NCBI RefSeq assembly: GCF_000971335.1
Contig: NZ_JZJL01000033.1
Coordinates: 1-58,248, forward strand
Reading direction: 5' to 3'
Length of the DNA stretch: 58,248 bases
From: Chromobacterium vaccinii
Lineage (GTDB): Bacteria > Pseudomonadota > Gammaproteobacteria > Burkholderiales > Chromobacteriaceae
In this document: positions 24,959 through 33,877 of the stretch, one piece after another
Position numbering within the stretch: the first letter of the stretch is position 1
How the letters are laid out: each line of letters begins with the position of its first letter
The notes under the pieces: generated by a model
Database searches by the model: none
What the model saw: only the letters and a program-made list of their open reading frames with translations
Told to the model about the DNA's origin: nothing
Position numbers and translations under genes: made by a program

Positions 24959-26305
24959 TTAGACCAGGAATCCCAGATACTGCCGCTCCCAGGCGGTGAC
25001 CTGGTGGTGATAGTCGTTCAGCTCCACCTCCTTCACCGCCAGATAGGCGCGGCTGAAGTCGGGCCCGAACAGCGCCTCGGCGCAGCCGACTGCCATCGCG
25101 GCGCAGGCGGCGTCCAGCGTGGTGGGCAGGCTGGCGGCCTGCTGCTTGAACACATTGCCGTGCACCGCCTCGTCCGGGACCAGCTTCCGCTCGATGCCGG
25201 CCAGGCCGGCGCCCAGGCTGGCGGCCAGCGCCAGATAGGGGTTGGCGTCGCAGCCGGGCAGGCGGTTTTCCACCCGCCGCGCCTCGGGGCCGGACACCGG
25301 CACCCTGAGCCCGACCGAGCGGTTGTCCAACCCCCAGCTGAGGTTGACCGGCGCCGCCATGCCCTTGACGAAGCGGCGGTAGGAGTTGGGGTTGGGGCAG
25401 AACAGCGGCATCAGCTCGGGCAGGAAGCGCTGCAGGCCGGCGATGAAGCTGAAGAATTCCGGGCTTTCCGAACCATCGGCGCGGCTGAAGGCGTTGCGGC
25501 CCTGGCGGTCGACCACGCTCTGGTGGATGTGCATAGAGCTGCCGGGCTGGCCGGGCAGCGGCTTGGCCATGCACACGGCGCTGAGGCCGTGGCGATGGGC
25601 GATTTCCTTCAGCGCGGTCTTGAACAGGAAGGTGTCGTCGGCCAGCTTCAGCGCGTCGCCGTGCTTGAGGTTGATCTCGAACTGGCTGGGGCCCATCTCG
25701 TGCACGCAGGTGTCGGTGGCGATGCCGAGCGTCTCGCAGGCCTGGTACAGCTCGTCGAAGAAGGCTTCCAGCTCGCCCAGCGCGGAGAAGCCGAAGGCGT
25801 CGAAGCCGGTTTCGCGGCGGCCGCTGGCGAGCGCGGGCGGCTGGAACGGCTGCGCCGGGTCGCCGTGGGCGGCGAACAGGTAGAACTCCAGCTCCGGCGC
25901 GACCACCGGCGTCCAGCCATGGGCGTCGTAGCGCGCCAGCACCTGCTTCAGCACCGAGCGCGGCGCCAGCGGCGACAGGCTGCCGTCGTGATCGACGCAA
26001 TCGCAGATCACCATCGCGCGCGGAGTCTTGGCCCAGGGCACCGGACGCAGCGTGTCGTAGTCCGGCGCCAGCGTGACGTCCGGATCGTGTTCGCCGTAGA
26101 AGCTGTAGTCGGGAAATTCGCCGATACAGCTTTGCAGCGGCACCGCGCGCGCGATGCGCAGCGGCTGCCCCTTGATGAAGGCGGCGGCGGGCAGGGTCTT
26201 GCCGCGGGGAAAACCATGGACGTCGGCAAAGGCGAGCTCGACGTCCCGCGCCTTGCTGTGTTGCAGCCATTCGATGAGGCCTGCCGGCATGCGGGCATCA
26301 GACAT
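24959..26305 (-). CDS. Glutamine synthetase family protein (gamma-glutamylpolyamine synthetase-like)
   Basis: A 448-residue enzyme of the class I glutamine synthetase superfamily. It has the N-terminal beta-grasp (DVHGFPRGKTLPAAAF) and catalytic domain motifs PELEFYLF, GPSQFEINL, MAKPLPGQPGSSMHIHQS and an arginine-rich RVENRLPGCDANPYLALAA. The form is closer to PuuA-type enzymes, which ligate glutamate to putrescine or other amines, than to GlnA, which is longer and has a Tyr-adenylation loop. The start at 26305 has GGAG upstream. No puu genes are beside it, so the amine substrate is open. Confidence 0.85.
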   Translation of the reverse strand: MSDARMPAGLIEWLQHSKARDVELAFADVHGFPRGKTLPAAAFIKGQPLRIARAVPLQSCIGEFPDYSFYGEHDPDVTLAPDYDTLRPVPWAKTPRAMVICDCVDHDGSLSPLAPRSVLKQVLARYDAHGWTPVVAPELEFYLFAAHGDPAQPFQPPALASGRRETGFDAFGFSALGELEAFFDELYQACETLGIATDTCVHEMGPSQFEINLKHGDALKLADDTFLFKTALKEIAHRHGLSAVCMAKPLPGQPGSSMHIHQSVVDRQGRNAFSRADGSESPEFFSFIAGLQRFLPELMPLFCPNPNSYRRFVKGMAAPVNLSWGLDNRSVGLRVPVSGPEARRVENRLPGCDANPYLALAASLGAGLAGIERKLVPDEAVHGNVFKQQAASLPTTLDAACAAMAVGCAEALFGPDFSRAYLAVKEVELNDYHHQVTAWERQYLGFLV

Positions 26306-26509
26306 ACGATTCTCCACTGAAGCGTGCTGGGGTTCCTGTCTGTCCTCAGTTTTTTTTCTTGCTGTCATGGAGCGTGTGCCCGTAGCCATTATGCCAGCCG
26401 CAACGGCGGCGGCAAGTGCGGCGATGCCCAGAGCCGGTTTACAACTTCGCGGCGAGTGTTCTGCCGCCGCAGTTCAAGACGCGGCGGCGGGAAACGTATC
26501 GCGCGGCGC

Positions 26510-28120
26510 TCAGAGCCGGAAGCGGCTGACTGTCTGGTGCAGATTGGTCGCCTGCTGGTCGATGTCGCGCACCGCCTCCACCGCGTGGCTGACCGAGTTC
26601 TGGGTTTCCTCGACCACGCCGGCCACCTGTTCGACGTTGCCGGCGATATTGGTGCCGGCCTGGCTCTGCTCGCCCATCGCCACTACCACGTTGTGCACGT
26701 GCTCGAGCGCGGTGCTGGCCTGCCGGCTGATCGACTCCAGCGTTTCGGCGGCCTGCTGCACCTGCTCGACGCCGGCCTGCACCGCGGGGCGGATCTCGTC
26801 CATGCGGCCGGAGACGTTGCCGGTTTCGTTGATCACCGCCTGCACGATGCTGCTGATCTCGTCGGTGGCGCTGGCGGTGCGCTCGGCCAGCTTGCGCACT
26901 TCGTCGGCCACCACCGCGAAGCCGCGGCCCATCTCGCCGGCGCGCGCGGCTTCGATGGCGGCGTTCAGCGCCAGCAGATTGGTCTGGTTGGCGATGTCGC
27001 GGATGGTTTCGGCGATGCTGCTGATGCTGCGGCTGCGTTCGGCCAGCTGGCCCACCATGTCGCTGGCGCCGTGGATCTGGTCGGCGATCTGGCGGATGCC
27101 GTCGGCGGCGTTGCCGGCCAGGGTCTTGCCCTCGCTGGCCAGCTGGGCGGTATCGCGCGCGCCGGTCTCGGTGTCGCGGGTGCTGGCGCTGACGTGGTCT
27201 ATGCTGACCGACAACTGCTCGATGGCGGCGGCGGCCGAGGTGGTGGACGAGCTGGCGATGCCGGACACCTCATGCACCTTGTCCATGTCGCTGGACAACT
27301 GATGGCAGGAGTGGTTGATGCTGGAGGTGGCGCGGCCGATCTCCTCTATCATCAGGCGCAGCTTGCCGCGCATGTCGTTCATCGCGCCCAGCAGGCTGTT
27401 GGGCCCGCCTTTGACTTCGATCTCCACGCTGAGATCGCCGTCGGCGATCGCCTTGACCACGTCGGCGGCGTAACGCGGCTCGCCGCCCAGCGATTGCAGG
27501 ATGGAGCGCGACATCCAGCCCACCAGCGTGCCCAGCACCACCGCGCAGACCACGGCGACGATCATCAGCGTTCGCGCCTCGCTCCAGAACAGCTGGTCGA
27601 TGTCGTCGATGAAGATGCCGGTGCCTATCGTCCAGTCCCACGGCTCGAAACGGAACACGCCGTTCAGCTTGGGAAACTCCTCGTCGCCGCTGCCCTTGCG
27701 CTTGGTCTGGATCACCAGCACGCCGTAGTGTGCGTCCTTCATCGCATCGTCGTAGGCTTCCACCGTGGTGCGGCCGTCCGGCAGCTTGCTGCCCATGTCC
27801 AGCTTGCCGACGCGGTCCTTGCTGGGGTGGAACAGCACGCGGTGCTCGCGGTTGCGGCCGAAGAAGTAGATGTCGTCCACCTTCAGCGCGGAGAGCGCGG
27901 CGATGGCCTGCTTCTGCGCCTCGGCGCGCGGCATGCCCTTGGCCTCCAGCTGCTGGAAGTGGGTGAGGCTGTTCTCGGCCATTTTCAGCAGGTGGACGAT
28001 TTGTTCGCTTTTTTCCTGATGCAGGGTGGCGCGGGTGGAAAGCAAGGCGACGGTGGACAGGCCGAGCAGCGCCACCAAGCTGGCGACGATGATGATGATC
28101 AGGCGAGTATTCAGCTGCAT
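26510..28120 (-). CDS. Methyl-accepting chemotaxis protein with periplasmic Cache-type sensor
   Basis: A 536-residue chemoreceptor. A transmembrane helix ([20 protein letters not shown]) is followed by a periplasmic domain of about 155 residues with a Cache-like [20 protein letters not shown] and [18 protein letters not shown]. Then come a second transmembrane helix ([18 protein letters not shown]), a HAMP region and the signalling domain. The conserved tip for CheA/CheW binding is [20 protein letters not shown]. Single-Cache domains of this kind bind small organic acids in other bacteria; the ligand here is unknown. A GTG nine bases upstream is an alternative start. Confidence 0.92.
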   Translation of the reverse strand: MQLNTRLIIIIVASLVALLGLSTVALLSTRATLHQEKSEQIVHLLKMAENSLTHFQQLEAKGMPRAEAQKQAIAALSALKVDDIYFFGRNREHRVLFHPSKDRVGKLDMGSKLPDGRTTVEAYDDAMKDAHYGVLVIQTKRKGSGDEEFPKLNGVFRFEPWDWTIGTGIFIDDIDQLFWSEARTLMIVAVVCAVVLGTLVGWMSRSILQSLGGEPRYAADVVKAIADGDLSVEIEVKGGPNSLLGAMNDMRGKLRLMIEEIGRATSSINHSCHQLSSDMDKVHEVSGIASSSTTSAAAAIEQLSVSIDHVSASTRDTETGARDTAQLASEGKTLAGNAADGIRQIADQIHGASDMVGQLAERSRSISSIAETIRDIANQTNLLALNAAIEAARAGEMGRGFAVVADEVRKLAERTASATDEISSIVQAVINETGNVSGRMDEIRPAVQAGVEQVQQAAETLESISRQASTALEHVHNVVVAMGEQSQAGTNIAGNVEQVAGVVEETQNSVSHAVEAVRDIDQQATNLHQTVSRFRL

Positions 28121-28147
28121 TTTCGACACTCAGGTATAAGGGAACAA

Positions 28148-28167
28148 GCCGCCGCAGATGCGGCGGC
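28148..28167 (-). terminator. Hairpin in the DUF2252-MCP gap
   Basis: GCCGCCGC pairs with GCGGCGGC over AGAT, followed on the minus strand by TTGTT. It could end the DUF2252 transcript or act in the chemoreceptor leader. Confidence 0.45.
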
Positions 28168-28203
28168 GGCGCGGGCCCGTGGGGGACGGTCCGGCGCCGG
28201 CTG

Positions 28204-28209
28204 ATTATA
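28204..28209 (-). promoter_or_regulatory. Candidate -10 element of the chemoreceptor gene
   Basis: A perfect TATAAT on the minus strand lies 84 bases before the chemoreceptor start. No good -35 is seen at 17 bases, and no sigma-28 pattern was found. Confidence 0.4.
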
Positions 28210-28277
28210 CGTTTCTGTTGTTACAGTCTAGTTCATGACACAACTGGCAACATCGCAATTTTCCCTAATGCCAATCG

Positions 28278-29672
28278 TCATGCCGCGGCGGTGGGCAAGC
28301 GTCCGCCGCGGACCGCGGCGTCGAACAGCCGGTAGTCGGCTTCCACCTGGTCGGCATAGGCCTGCGCGTAATCGGCCAGCGCTTGGTCGAACTTGTCCGA
28401 CTCCCCCAGATAGCCGGCGATTTCGGCCGCGCAGCCGCCCGACTTGGCATGCGCGCGCGCCAGCGTCCAGCCGCAGGCCTGGCCGTAGCTGGCCAGCTCT
28501 TCGGCATTGGTGAATGCTTCCAGCGCCGGGGCGGCCTTCATGTCGCGCAGCTGGCGCATGTAGAAGTGATGGCCGTCGGCGCCCTGGGTCCAGCCCAGGA
28601 ACAGGTCGCTGGTGGCCTGCATCAATCGTTGGCCGAACACCACTCGCTTGCCCTGGTTGCCGTGCACGCACGGCTGGGTAAAGGCCTCCAGCACCGACGG
28701 CCGCGCCTCCTTCAACTGCAGGAACAGCGGCTGGTCGTAGTCGTCCTGCAGCAGCAGCGCCAGGCAGCGGGTGCCGACGCTGCCGACGCCCACCACCTTG
28801 AAGGCGGCGTCCACCAGCCGGAAGCGTTGCAGCAGCTCGCGGCGGTCTTCCTTCAGGGTGTCGATGTAGCCGGTCAGCATGCGCTGGATCTTGGCCATGC
28901 TGTCGCCGCCCAGCCAGTCGTCGCAGGCGGCCAACGGGCCGTTCCGGTCGTCGAGGTGGAAAATCACCGGCGGGTTGTCGCGCAGCCGCAAGCCGCCGTC
29001 CTCAAGGTCGGTCATCTTGGGCAGCAGCCGTTCCTGGGTCTGGTTGCGCGCCTTGCCGGCCACTTTGTTCAATTGCTGGCGCATGCCCTCGTCGGTGGCC
29101 TGGGACAGCAATTGTTCGAAATCGACGCGGCAGTACCACAGGTCCAGCTGGCTCATCTGCGAGAAAGCGCCGATGCGGCGGCGATAGGTGGCGGACAGGC
29201 GCTGAACGATCTCGCGGGTGACCTGGGCGTCGAAGCCGCGGCTGCGGCCGGCCAGCACCAGGCTGACCGCCAGCCGCTTGACGTCCCATTCCCAGGGGCC
29301 GGGATGGGTTTCGTCGAAATCGTTGATGTCGAACACCAGTTGCCGTTCCGGCGAGGCGAAGAAGCCGAAGTTCATCAAGTGGGCGTCGCCGCAGATTTGC
29401 AGGCGCAGGCCGCTGTCGGGGCCGGCGGCCAGGTCGGCGGCCTGGATCATCGCCATGCCGCGGAAGAAGGCGAACGGCGACGCGTGCATGCGCGCGTAGC
29501 GCAGCGGCACCAGCGCCGGCACCCGGCCCTGGGAGGTGGACTCCACCTGAGCCACCACGTCGCGTTCCGGCGCCAGGTGGAGTTCGGCCTGGCTGGAGCG
29601 AGGGCATTGGCTGCGGCGGGCCTTGCCGTCGGCGTAGTGCTGATCGTACTTGGGATGGGAGGCGGTGGTCAT
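28278..29672 (-). CDS. DUF2252 family protein
   Basis: A 464-residue cytoplasmic protein of the DUF2252 family, which is distantly kinase-like (aminoglycoside-phosphotransferase fold). Typical blocks are RYARMHASPFAFFRGMA, LQICGDAHLMNFGFFASPER and VFDINDFDETHPGPWEWDVK, the last carrying the aspartates expected at a metal/ATP site. Also seen are VGVGSVGTRCL and LGWTQGADGHHFYMRQLRD. The biochemical role is unknown. It begins with ATG at 29672, and the DnaA-box cluster lies upstream. Confidence 0.88.
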   Translation of the reverse strand: MTTASHPKYDQHYADGKARRSQCPRSSQAELHLAPERDVVAQVESTSQGRVPALVPLRYARMHASPFAFFRGMAMIQAADLAAGPDSGLRLQICGDAHLMNFGFFASPERQLVFDINDFDETHPGPWEWDVKRLAVSLVLAGRSRGFDAQVTREIVQRLSATYRRRIGAFSQMSQLDLWYCRVDFEQLLSQATDEGMRQQLNKVAGKARNQTQERLLPKMTDLEDGGLRLRDNPPVIFHLDDRNGPLAACDDWLGGDSMAKIQRMLTGYIDTLKEDRRELLQRFRLVDAAFKVVGVGSVGTRCLALLLQDDYDQPLFLQLKEARPSVLEAFTQPCVHGNQGKRVVFGQRLMQATSDLFLGWTQGADGHHFYMRQLRDMKAAPALEAFTNAEELASYGQACGWTLARAHAKSGGCAAEIAGYLGESDKFDQALADYAQAYADQVEADYRLFDAAVRGGRLPTAAA

Positions 29673-29774
29673 CGGCGAGTCCGTTTGTGGCGTATGCCGT
29701 CAGTGTAACCGCGCGGGGCGGGTGGCGCGCTGCCGACGCGGTTCGGTAAGCCAGCCAGGTTTCGCCGCTGGCGC

Positions 29775-29946
29775 TTATTCACAGCTTGTTCTGAAATTGT
29801 CCACATTATGCACAGGCTGTTGTGGATGAAATCACTTACCCACATAGTCGGCAAGGAATAAGCGGTTTCCTGACAGTTTCCCACAGTCTTATCCCGGGAT
29901 ATCCAGATCATCCACAGCCAGTCGCGGAATGCTGGACTTATCCACA
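29775..29946. promoter_or_regulatory. Cluster of eight DnaA-box-like 9-mers
   Basis: Within 172 bp I see TTATTCACA (29775-29783), TTGTCCACA (29797-29805), TTATGCACA (29806-29814), TCATCCACA on the minus strand (29821-29829), TTACCCACA (29836-29844), TTTCCCACA (29877-29885), TCATCCACA (29908-29916) and a perfect TTATCCACA (29938-29946). Six differ from the consensus by one base, one by two. There is no nearby dnaA, dnaN or rpmH and no obvious AT-rich unwinding element, so this could be a DnaA titration or regulatory site rather than the main origin. Confidence 0.65.
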
Positions 29947-29947
29947 G

Positions 29948-30316
29948 TCATTTGCGGGCGCAGCCGTGAATCTGCTTCTTCCAGGCCGGGCTGAGCGGCA
30001 TGCCGTTCAATCTGACCTCCAGCAGGCTGCCTTCCCCTTGCGGCAGGATGTCCACCCGAGTGCCGGAGGCGTCGCTGACCGGGTTGCGCAGCGCCAGGCT
30101 GCGGCTGCCGTCGCGCTCGTCGCGGCGCTCGACGAAATCATCGGGGATATGCAGCTTTTGCAAGCCTTGCTGCAGGCAGTCGGCCACTTGCTGCGGCGGG
30201 CGCTGGCTGTTCAGGCTGAGCGAGGGGGCGGCGCGCAGCGGCGTGGCGCAGGCCAGCAGGGACAAGGAGACGACGAGGGGAAGAACGGCGCGGAATAGGA
30301 ACATCGGCTTGGGCAT
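29948..30316 (-). CDS. Small putative lipoprotein
   Basis: A protein of about 122 residues with a lipoprotein-like signal (LVVSLSLLACATPLRAAP, lipobox LLAC). The mature domain has about 100 residues with two cysteines (DCLQQGL and HGCARK at the end) that could form a disulfide. The pattern VERRDERDGSRSLALRNP... SLLEVRLNGMP suggests a small beta-rich fold. I do not recognise the family. ATG at 30316 or 30304 both keep the signal; neither has a strong ribosome site. The stop lies next to the last DnaA box. Confidence 0.6.
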   Translation of the reverse strand: MPKPMFLFRAVLPLVVSLSLLACATPLRAAPSLSLNSQRPPQQVADCLQQGLQKLHIPDDFVERRDERDGSRSLALRNPVSDASGTRVDILPQGEGSLLEVRLNGMPLSPAWKKQIHGCARK

Positions 30317-30397
30317 GGGTTGGTGAAACAATGCCTTTTGGTGGGCCGGCCGCCGCCGCGGGTTCCGTCATTCGCGGCGGCAAGATGTTAAGCGATG

Positions 30398-30874
30398 TTA
30401 CGCGAAGCGGTCGCCGGGCTGGCAGCGGAGCAGGAAGGCCAGCATGTCGGCGACGCGGGCGTCGCCTTCGATCGGGGCCCAGGCGGCCTGATCGGACTCG
30501 GGCAGGGGCTGGTATGGGCCGCGCTTCACTTCGAACACCACGCTGCCCGGCTCCAGCGACACCACCGAATGCCAGGTGCCGGCCGGCATCTCGAACGCGC
30601 GCGCGCCGCCGTCGCCCAGACGGTGGCGGGCGACCACGGTTTCGCCGGCGGCGTCGAATTCGATCCAGTCCAGCGCGCCGGACAGCATGATCAGCAATTC
30701 CGGGCTGCCGGGGTGGCGGTGCGGGCGGACATAGGTGCCCGGCTCCATGGCGATGGCCAGGCGCTGGACGACGTCGTCCAGCTCGGCGTGGATGTTGTGG
30801 TGGGCGCGCAGGCGCGGCGCACAGGCGGCCTTGGCGGACAGGTCGGCGAGGTCTTGGTTGGTCAGGGTTTTCAT
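30398..30874 (-). CDS. WbuC-family cupin
   Basis: A 158-residue single-domain cupin resembling the WbuC family. It opens MKTLTNQDLADLSAKAACAP and has RAHHNIHAELDDVVQR, then the first cupin motif VRPHRHPGSPELLIMLSG with two metal-binding histidines and a Glu, and the second motif MPAGTWHSVVSLEPGSVVFEVK. WbuC homologues are often found in O-antigen loci, but none is next to this gene. The ATG at 30874 was chosen because the longer frame covers the divergent promoter region. Confidence 0.82.
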   Translation of the reverse strand: MKTLTNQDLADLSAKAACAPRLRAHHNIHAELDDVVQRLAIAMEPGTYVRPHRHPGSPELLIMLSGALDWIEFDAAGETVVARHRLGDGGARAFEMPAGTWHSVVSLEPGSVVFEVKRGPYQPLPESDQAAWAPIEGDARVADMLAFLLRCQPGDRFA

Positions 30875-31003
30875 GTTTTGGCAAGGCGAGCTTGTGAGGC
30901 AAAGGGGGATTATCGCGTGAAATGAGCGGGATGTCTGATATCGCGATAGGAGAGGCGGCGCCAAGAAGACGCGCGCGTGAAAATCACAGTTAATGATTTT
31001 GGC

Positions 31004-31018
31004 ATTGAAAATTTCAAT
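31004..31018. promoter_or_regulatory. Perfect palindrome ATTGAAA-A-TTTCAAT
   Basis: This 15 bp palindrome sits in the AT-rich divergent region between the cupin gene and the retropepsin-like gene. It is a candidate operator for one or both. Confidence 0.4.
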
Positions 31019-31125
31019 TACCGGACAATTTGAATGTTTGCCGCTCCGGCTACGTGAAGCGAGCAAATTTTACGCAGGCCTGAGCAGGGAGCTGGCGTGT
31101 CAATAAAAATGAAGAGGAACATCAA

Positions 31126-32064
31126 ATGAAAGCAAATACAAATGTACTGCTGGCGTTGCTGGCTGGCGCCTTCGGCTTTGCCTCCCAAGCGCATTCCGCG
31201 CCAAGCGGAGCCGATTCGGCGCAGATTCCATTCAGCGTGCCCTTGACGAGGCAAGCCAATGGCTTCATGGCGGTCCAGGCGCGTCTCAATGGTGTGGATG
31301 GCCGCTTCTTGCTCGACAGCGGGGCGTCGATGACCTGCGTGGATCGCAAGCAGGCGGCCCGGTTTGGTTTGGAAAATGAAGGGATAACGAGGGCTTCGCA
31401 TGGATCCGCCGGGACGACGGAGATAAAGCGGGCCGCCGACAAGCCGCTGGAATGGGGCGGTAGATTGGCGGCAGACAAGCTGGCTGTGTATCTGACGGAT
31501 TTCGACGCGATCAATCAAGGCTTGGCCGAGGAGGGGATTGCCGCGGTGGATGGCGTCATCGGTATGGACGTGCTGGCCGGGCAGCATGCGGTGCTGGATT
31601 ATGGGCAGCAGCAGTTGCGCGTGCGAAATGACGCCAAGCCGGCGGCGGCCTTTGATCGCTTGCCCTTGACGTCGCTGGGAGGCGAGCAGTTGATGGTGGA
31701 GGGGGTGGTCAATGGCGTGAAAGGGCGCTTCATCATCGACACGGCCGCGGACGGGACATTCGTCACCGATGACGCGCACGCCGCCAAGTTCCATCTGGCC
31801 CGGCAGGCTGGAACGGATCAGGTGCATGGCGTCGGAGGCAGCGTCGAAAGCCATTTTTACTTATTGGACAGCCTGCAGTTGGGCCCGCGTTTCACGCTGC
31901 GGCAGCAGAAGGTGATGACCATGGACTTGGCCGGCGTGAACGCCTCGCTGAAAGCCAAGGGGCTGGAGGAGGTGGATGGTTTGCTTGGCGCCAATGTGCT
32001 GAACCAGGGGGAGGCCGTTTTTAACATCGGGCAACAGGTTTTGCAGCTCAAGCCATTGATTTGA
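31126..32064 (+). CDS. Exported tandem retropepsin-like aspartic protease homologue
   Basis: A 312-residue protein with a signal peptide (LLALLAGAFGFASQAHS) and two similar domains. Domain 1 (about 40-165) has FLLDSGASMTCVD and ends in VDGVIGMDVLAGQ. Domain 2 (about 185-310) has FIIDTAADGTFV and ends in VDGLLGANVLNQG. Each is a single retropepsin-like lobe with a D-S-G or D-T-A active-site loop followed by a hydrophobic-hydrophobic-G turn, so one chain may form the complete two-lobed site. A-G-A in the second lobe departs from D-T/S-G, so activity is not certain. AGAGGA precedes the start. GC is somewhat lower than in the neighbours. Confidence 0.78.
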   Translation: MKANTNVLLALLAGAFGFASQAHSAPSGADSAQIPFSVPLTRQANGFMAVQARLNGVDGRFLLDSGASMTCVDRKQAARFGLENEGITRASHGSAGTTEIKRAADKPLEWGGRLAADKLAVYLTDFDAINQGLAEEGIAAVDGVIGMDVLAGQHAVLDYGQQQLRVRNDAKPAAAFDRLPLTSLGGEQLMVEGVVNGVKGRFIIDTAADGTFVTDDAHAAKFHLARQAGTDQVHGVGGSVESHFYLLDSLQLGPRFTLRQQKVMTMDLAGVNASLKAKGLEEVDGLLGANVLNQGEAVFNIGQQVLQLKPLI

Positions 32065-32436
32065 TTTTGAGTCCGGGCCGGCCGGGCTGCCCTTCGGGCC
32101 ATTCCCTGCCGGCGGGTGGCTTTGCCAAACGTTCCTGGCCGTGAGCGACATTGCGGCGTGCTGTTTTTCGCACTCTGTATTTGACAGAAATGGCCGCTGC
32201 CGCAATATCAAGACGAACAGACTCTTAACGCTGGCGACGGCCAAAAACGGCAGCGCATTTGAGCGGGGACGCGCCGGAGCAGGCAGTGCAGGCCACGGGA
32301 TCTGGATGCGCAGCGCACAGAGGTGTGGTCGACAGCGCGACCTGTCCACACCCTTGCGCGCGTTTCCGTCCTCCCCCTCCCGACGGCTGGTTTGGCCGGC
32401 AGTCCAGGGGAAGGCGCCACAAGGGCCGGAAGCGGC
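32065..32436. other. Intergenic region with an orphan promoter-like site
   Basis: This 372 bp gap lies between two convergent genes. TTGACA (32181-32186) is followed 17 bases later by AATATC (32204-32209), a possible sigma-70 promoter on the plus strand with no recognised gene behind it. It overlaps an inverted repeat ATTGCGGC (32150-32157)/GCCGCAAT (32199-32206). Reading frames here are short or shadow proA, so I call no gene. Confidence 0.35.
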
Positions 32437-33696
32437 CTACTGTCTGACCTGCCCGTCGCCCAGCACGATCCACTTCTGGCTGGTCAGGCCGTTGAGGCCG
32501 ACCGGGCCGCGGGCGTGGATCTTGTCGGTGGAGATGCCGATCTCGGCGCCCAGGCCGTACTCGAAGCCATCGGCGAAACGGGTGGAGGCGTTGACCATCA
32601 CGCTGGCCGAGTCCACTTCGCGCAGGAAGCGGCGCGAGCGGCCGTAATCCTCGGTGACGATGGCGTCGGTGTGGTGGCTGCCCCAGTGGTTGATGTGCTC
32701 GATCGCCTCGTCCATGTCCTTCACCACCTTCACCGCCAGCACCGGGGCCAGGTATTCGGTGGCCCAGTCCTCGTCGGTGGCGGCCTTGACCTGCTCGCCC
32801 AGGATGGCGCGGGTGCGTTCGCAGCCGCGCAGCTCCACGCCCTTTTCCCAATAGGCGCTGGCCAGCCGCGGCAGCATGAATTCGGCGAAGGCGCTGTGCA
32901 CCAGCAGCGTTTCCATGGTGTTGCAGGTGCCGTAGCGATGGGTCTTGGCGTTGATGGCGATGTTGAACGCCTTGTCCGGGTTGGCGGTGTCGTCGATGTA
33001 GACGTGGCAGTTGCCGTCCAGGTGCTTGATCACCGGCACCCGCGCCTCGGCGCTGATGCGGGCGATCAGACCCTTGCCGCCGCGGGGCACGATCACGTCC
33101 ACGTACTCCGGCATCGCGATCAGCTCGCCCACCGCGGCGCGGTCGGTGGTGGCCAGCACCTGCACCGCCTCGGCCGGCAGGCCGGCGGCGGCCAGGCCCT
33201 CGTGCACGCAGGCGGCGATGGCCTGGTTGCTGTGGAAGGCCTCGGAGCCGCCGCGCAGGATGGTGGCGTTGCCGGATTTCAGGCACAGGCCGGCGGCGTC
33301 GGCGGTGACGTTGGGGCGGGCCTCGTAAATGATGCCCACCACGCCCAGCGGCACCCGCATCTTGCCCAGCTGGATGCCGGACGGGCGGTAGCTCATTTCG
33401 TCGATTTCGCCCACCGGGTCCGGCAGCGCGGCGATCTGGCGCAGGCCGTCGGCCATTGCCAGCACGCCTTTGGCGTTGAGGGTCAACCGGTCCAGCATCG
33501 CGTCGTCGAGGCCGGCCTGGCGCGCGGCGTCCAGGTCCTGGCGGTTGGCGGCCAAGAGCGCGTCCTGTTCGCGGACGATGGCGTCGGCGATGGCGTGGAG
33601 CGCGGCGTTTTTCTGGTTGGTGTCGGCGCGGGCCAGCAGGCGCGATGCTTTGCGCGCGGCCTGGCCCAGCTGCTGCATGTATTCTTTGACGTTCAT
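32437..33696 (-). CDS. proA: Glutamate-5-semialdehyde dehydrogenase (gamma-glutamyl phosphate reductase)
   Basis: A 419-residue protein of normal length for ProA. It carries [20 protein letters not shown], the cofactor-side GNATILRGG and the catalytic cysteine in [12 protein letters not shown]. The enzyme reduces gamma-glutamyl phosphate with NADPH in proline synthesis. proB is not adjacent in this window. The gene is separate from its minus-strand neighbours by 181 bp upstream. Confidence 0.97.
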   Translation of the reverse strand: MNVKEYMQQLGQAARKASRLLARADTNQKNAALHAIADAIVREQDALLAANRQDLDAARQAGLDDAMLDRLTLNAKGVLAMADGLRQIAALPDPVGEIDEMSYRPSGIQLGKMRVPLGVVGIIYEARPNVTADAAGLCLKSGNATILRGGSEAFHSNQAIAACVHEGLAAAGLPAEAVQVLATTDRAAVGELIAMPEYVDVIVPRGGKGLIARISAEARVPVIKHLDGNCHVYIDDTANPDKAFNIAINAKTHRYGTCNTMETLLVHSAFAEFMLPRLASAYWEKGVELRGCERTRAILGEQVKAATDEDWATEYLAPVLAVKVVKDMDEAIEHINHWGSHHTDAIVTEDYGRSRRFLREVDSASVMVNASTRFADGFEYGLGAEIGISTDKIHARGPVGLNGLTSQKWIVLGDGQVRQ

Positions 33697-33848
33697 GGCG
33701 AAGAGTCCCGGTGCTGTTGTTTTCTGATTGTTTGCAGCTTAAACCAAAGCGCTGACAGCGAACAGAGACAGTCGGAATGTGGATTGGCTATTGTCCGGCA
33801 AGGGGCATGCAGAGGCAGGCCGGGCCGGGGCCAGCGGGATCGGCGATG

Positions 33849-33870
33849 GCCCCGCGCCGGGGCGCGGGGC
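33849..33870 (-). terminator. GC hairpin after the LprI-like gene
   Basis: GCCCCGCGC pairs with GCGCGGGGC over a short loop, eight bases after the stop of the LprI-like gene. It has no T-tract. Confidence 0.45.
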
Positions 33871-33877
33871 GAGGGAT

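Noticed and set aside
29821-29946. A complete chromosomal origin (oriC)
   Set aside because: The DnaA boxes are convincing, but no AT-rich unwinding region, dnaA/dnaN/rpmH neighbours or other origin features are present, so I report only a box cluster.
32141-32647. A 168-codon plus-strand frame at the proA end
   Set aside because: More than half of it is the mirror of proA, and the start lacks a ribosome site.
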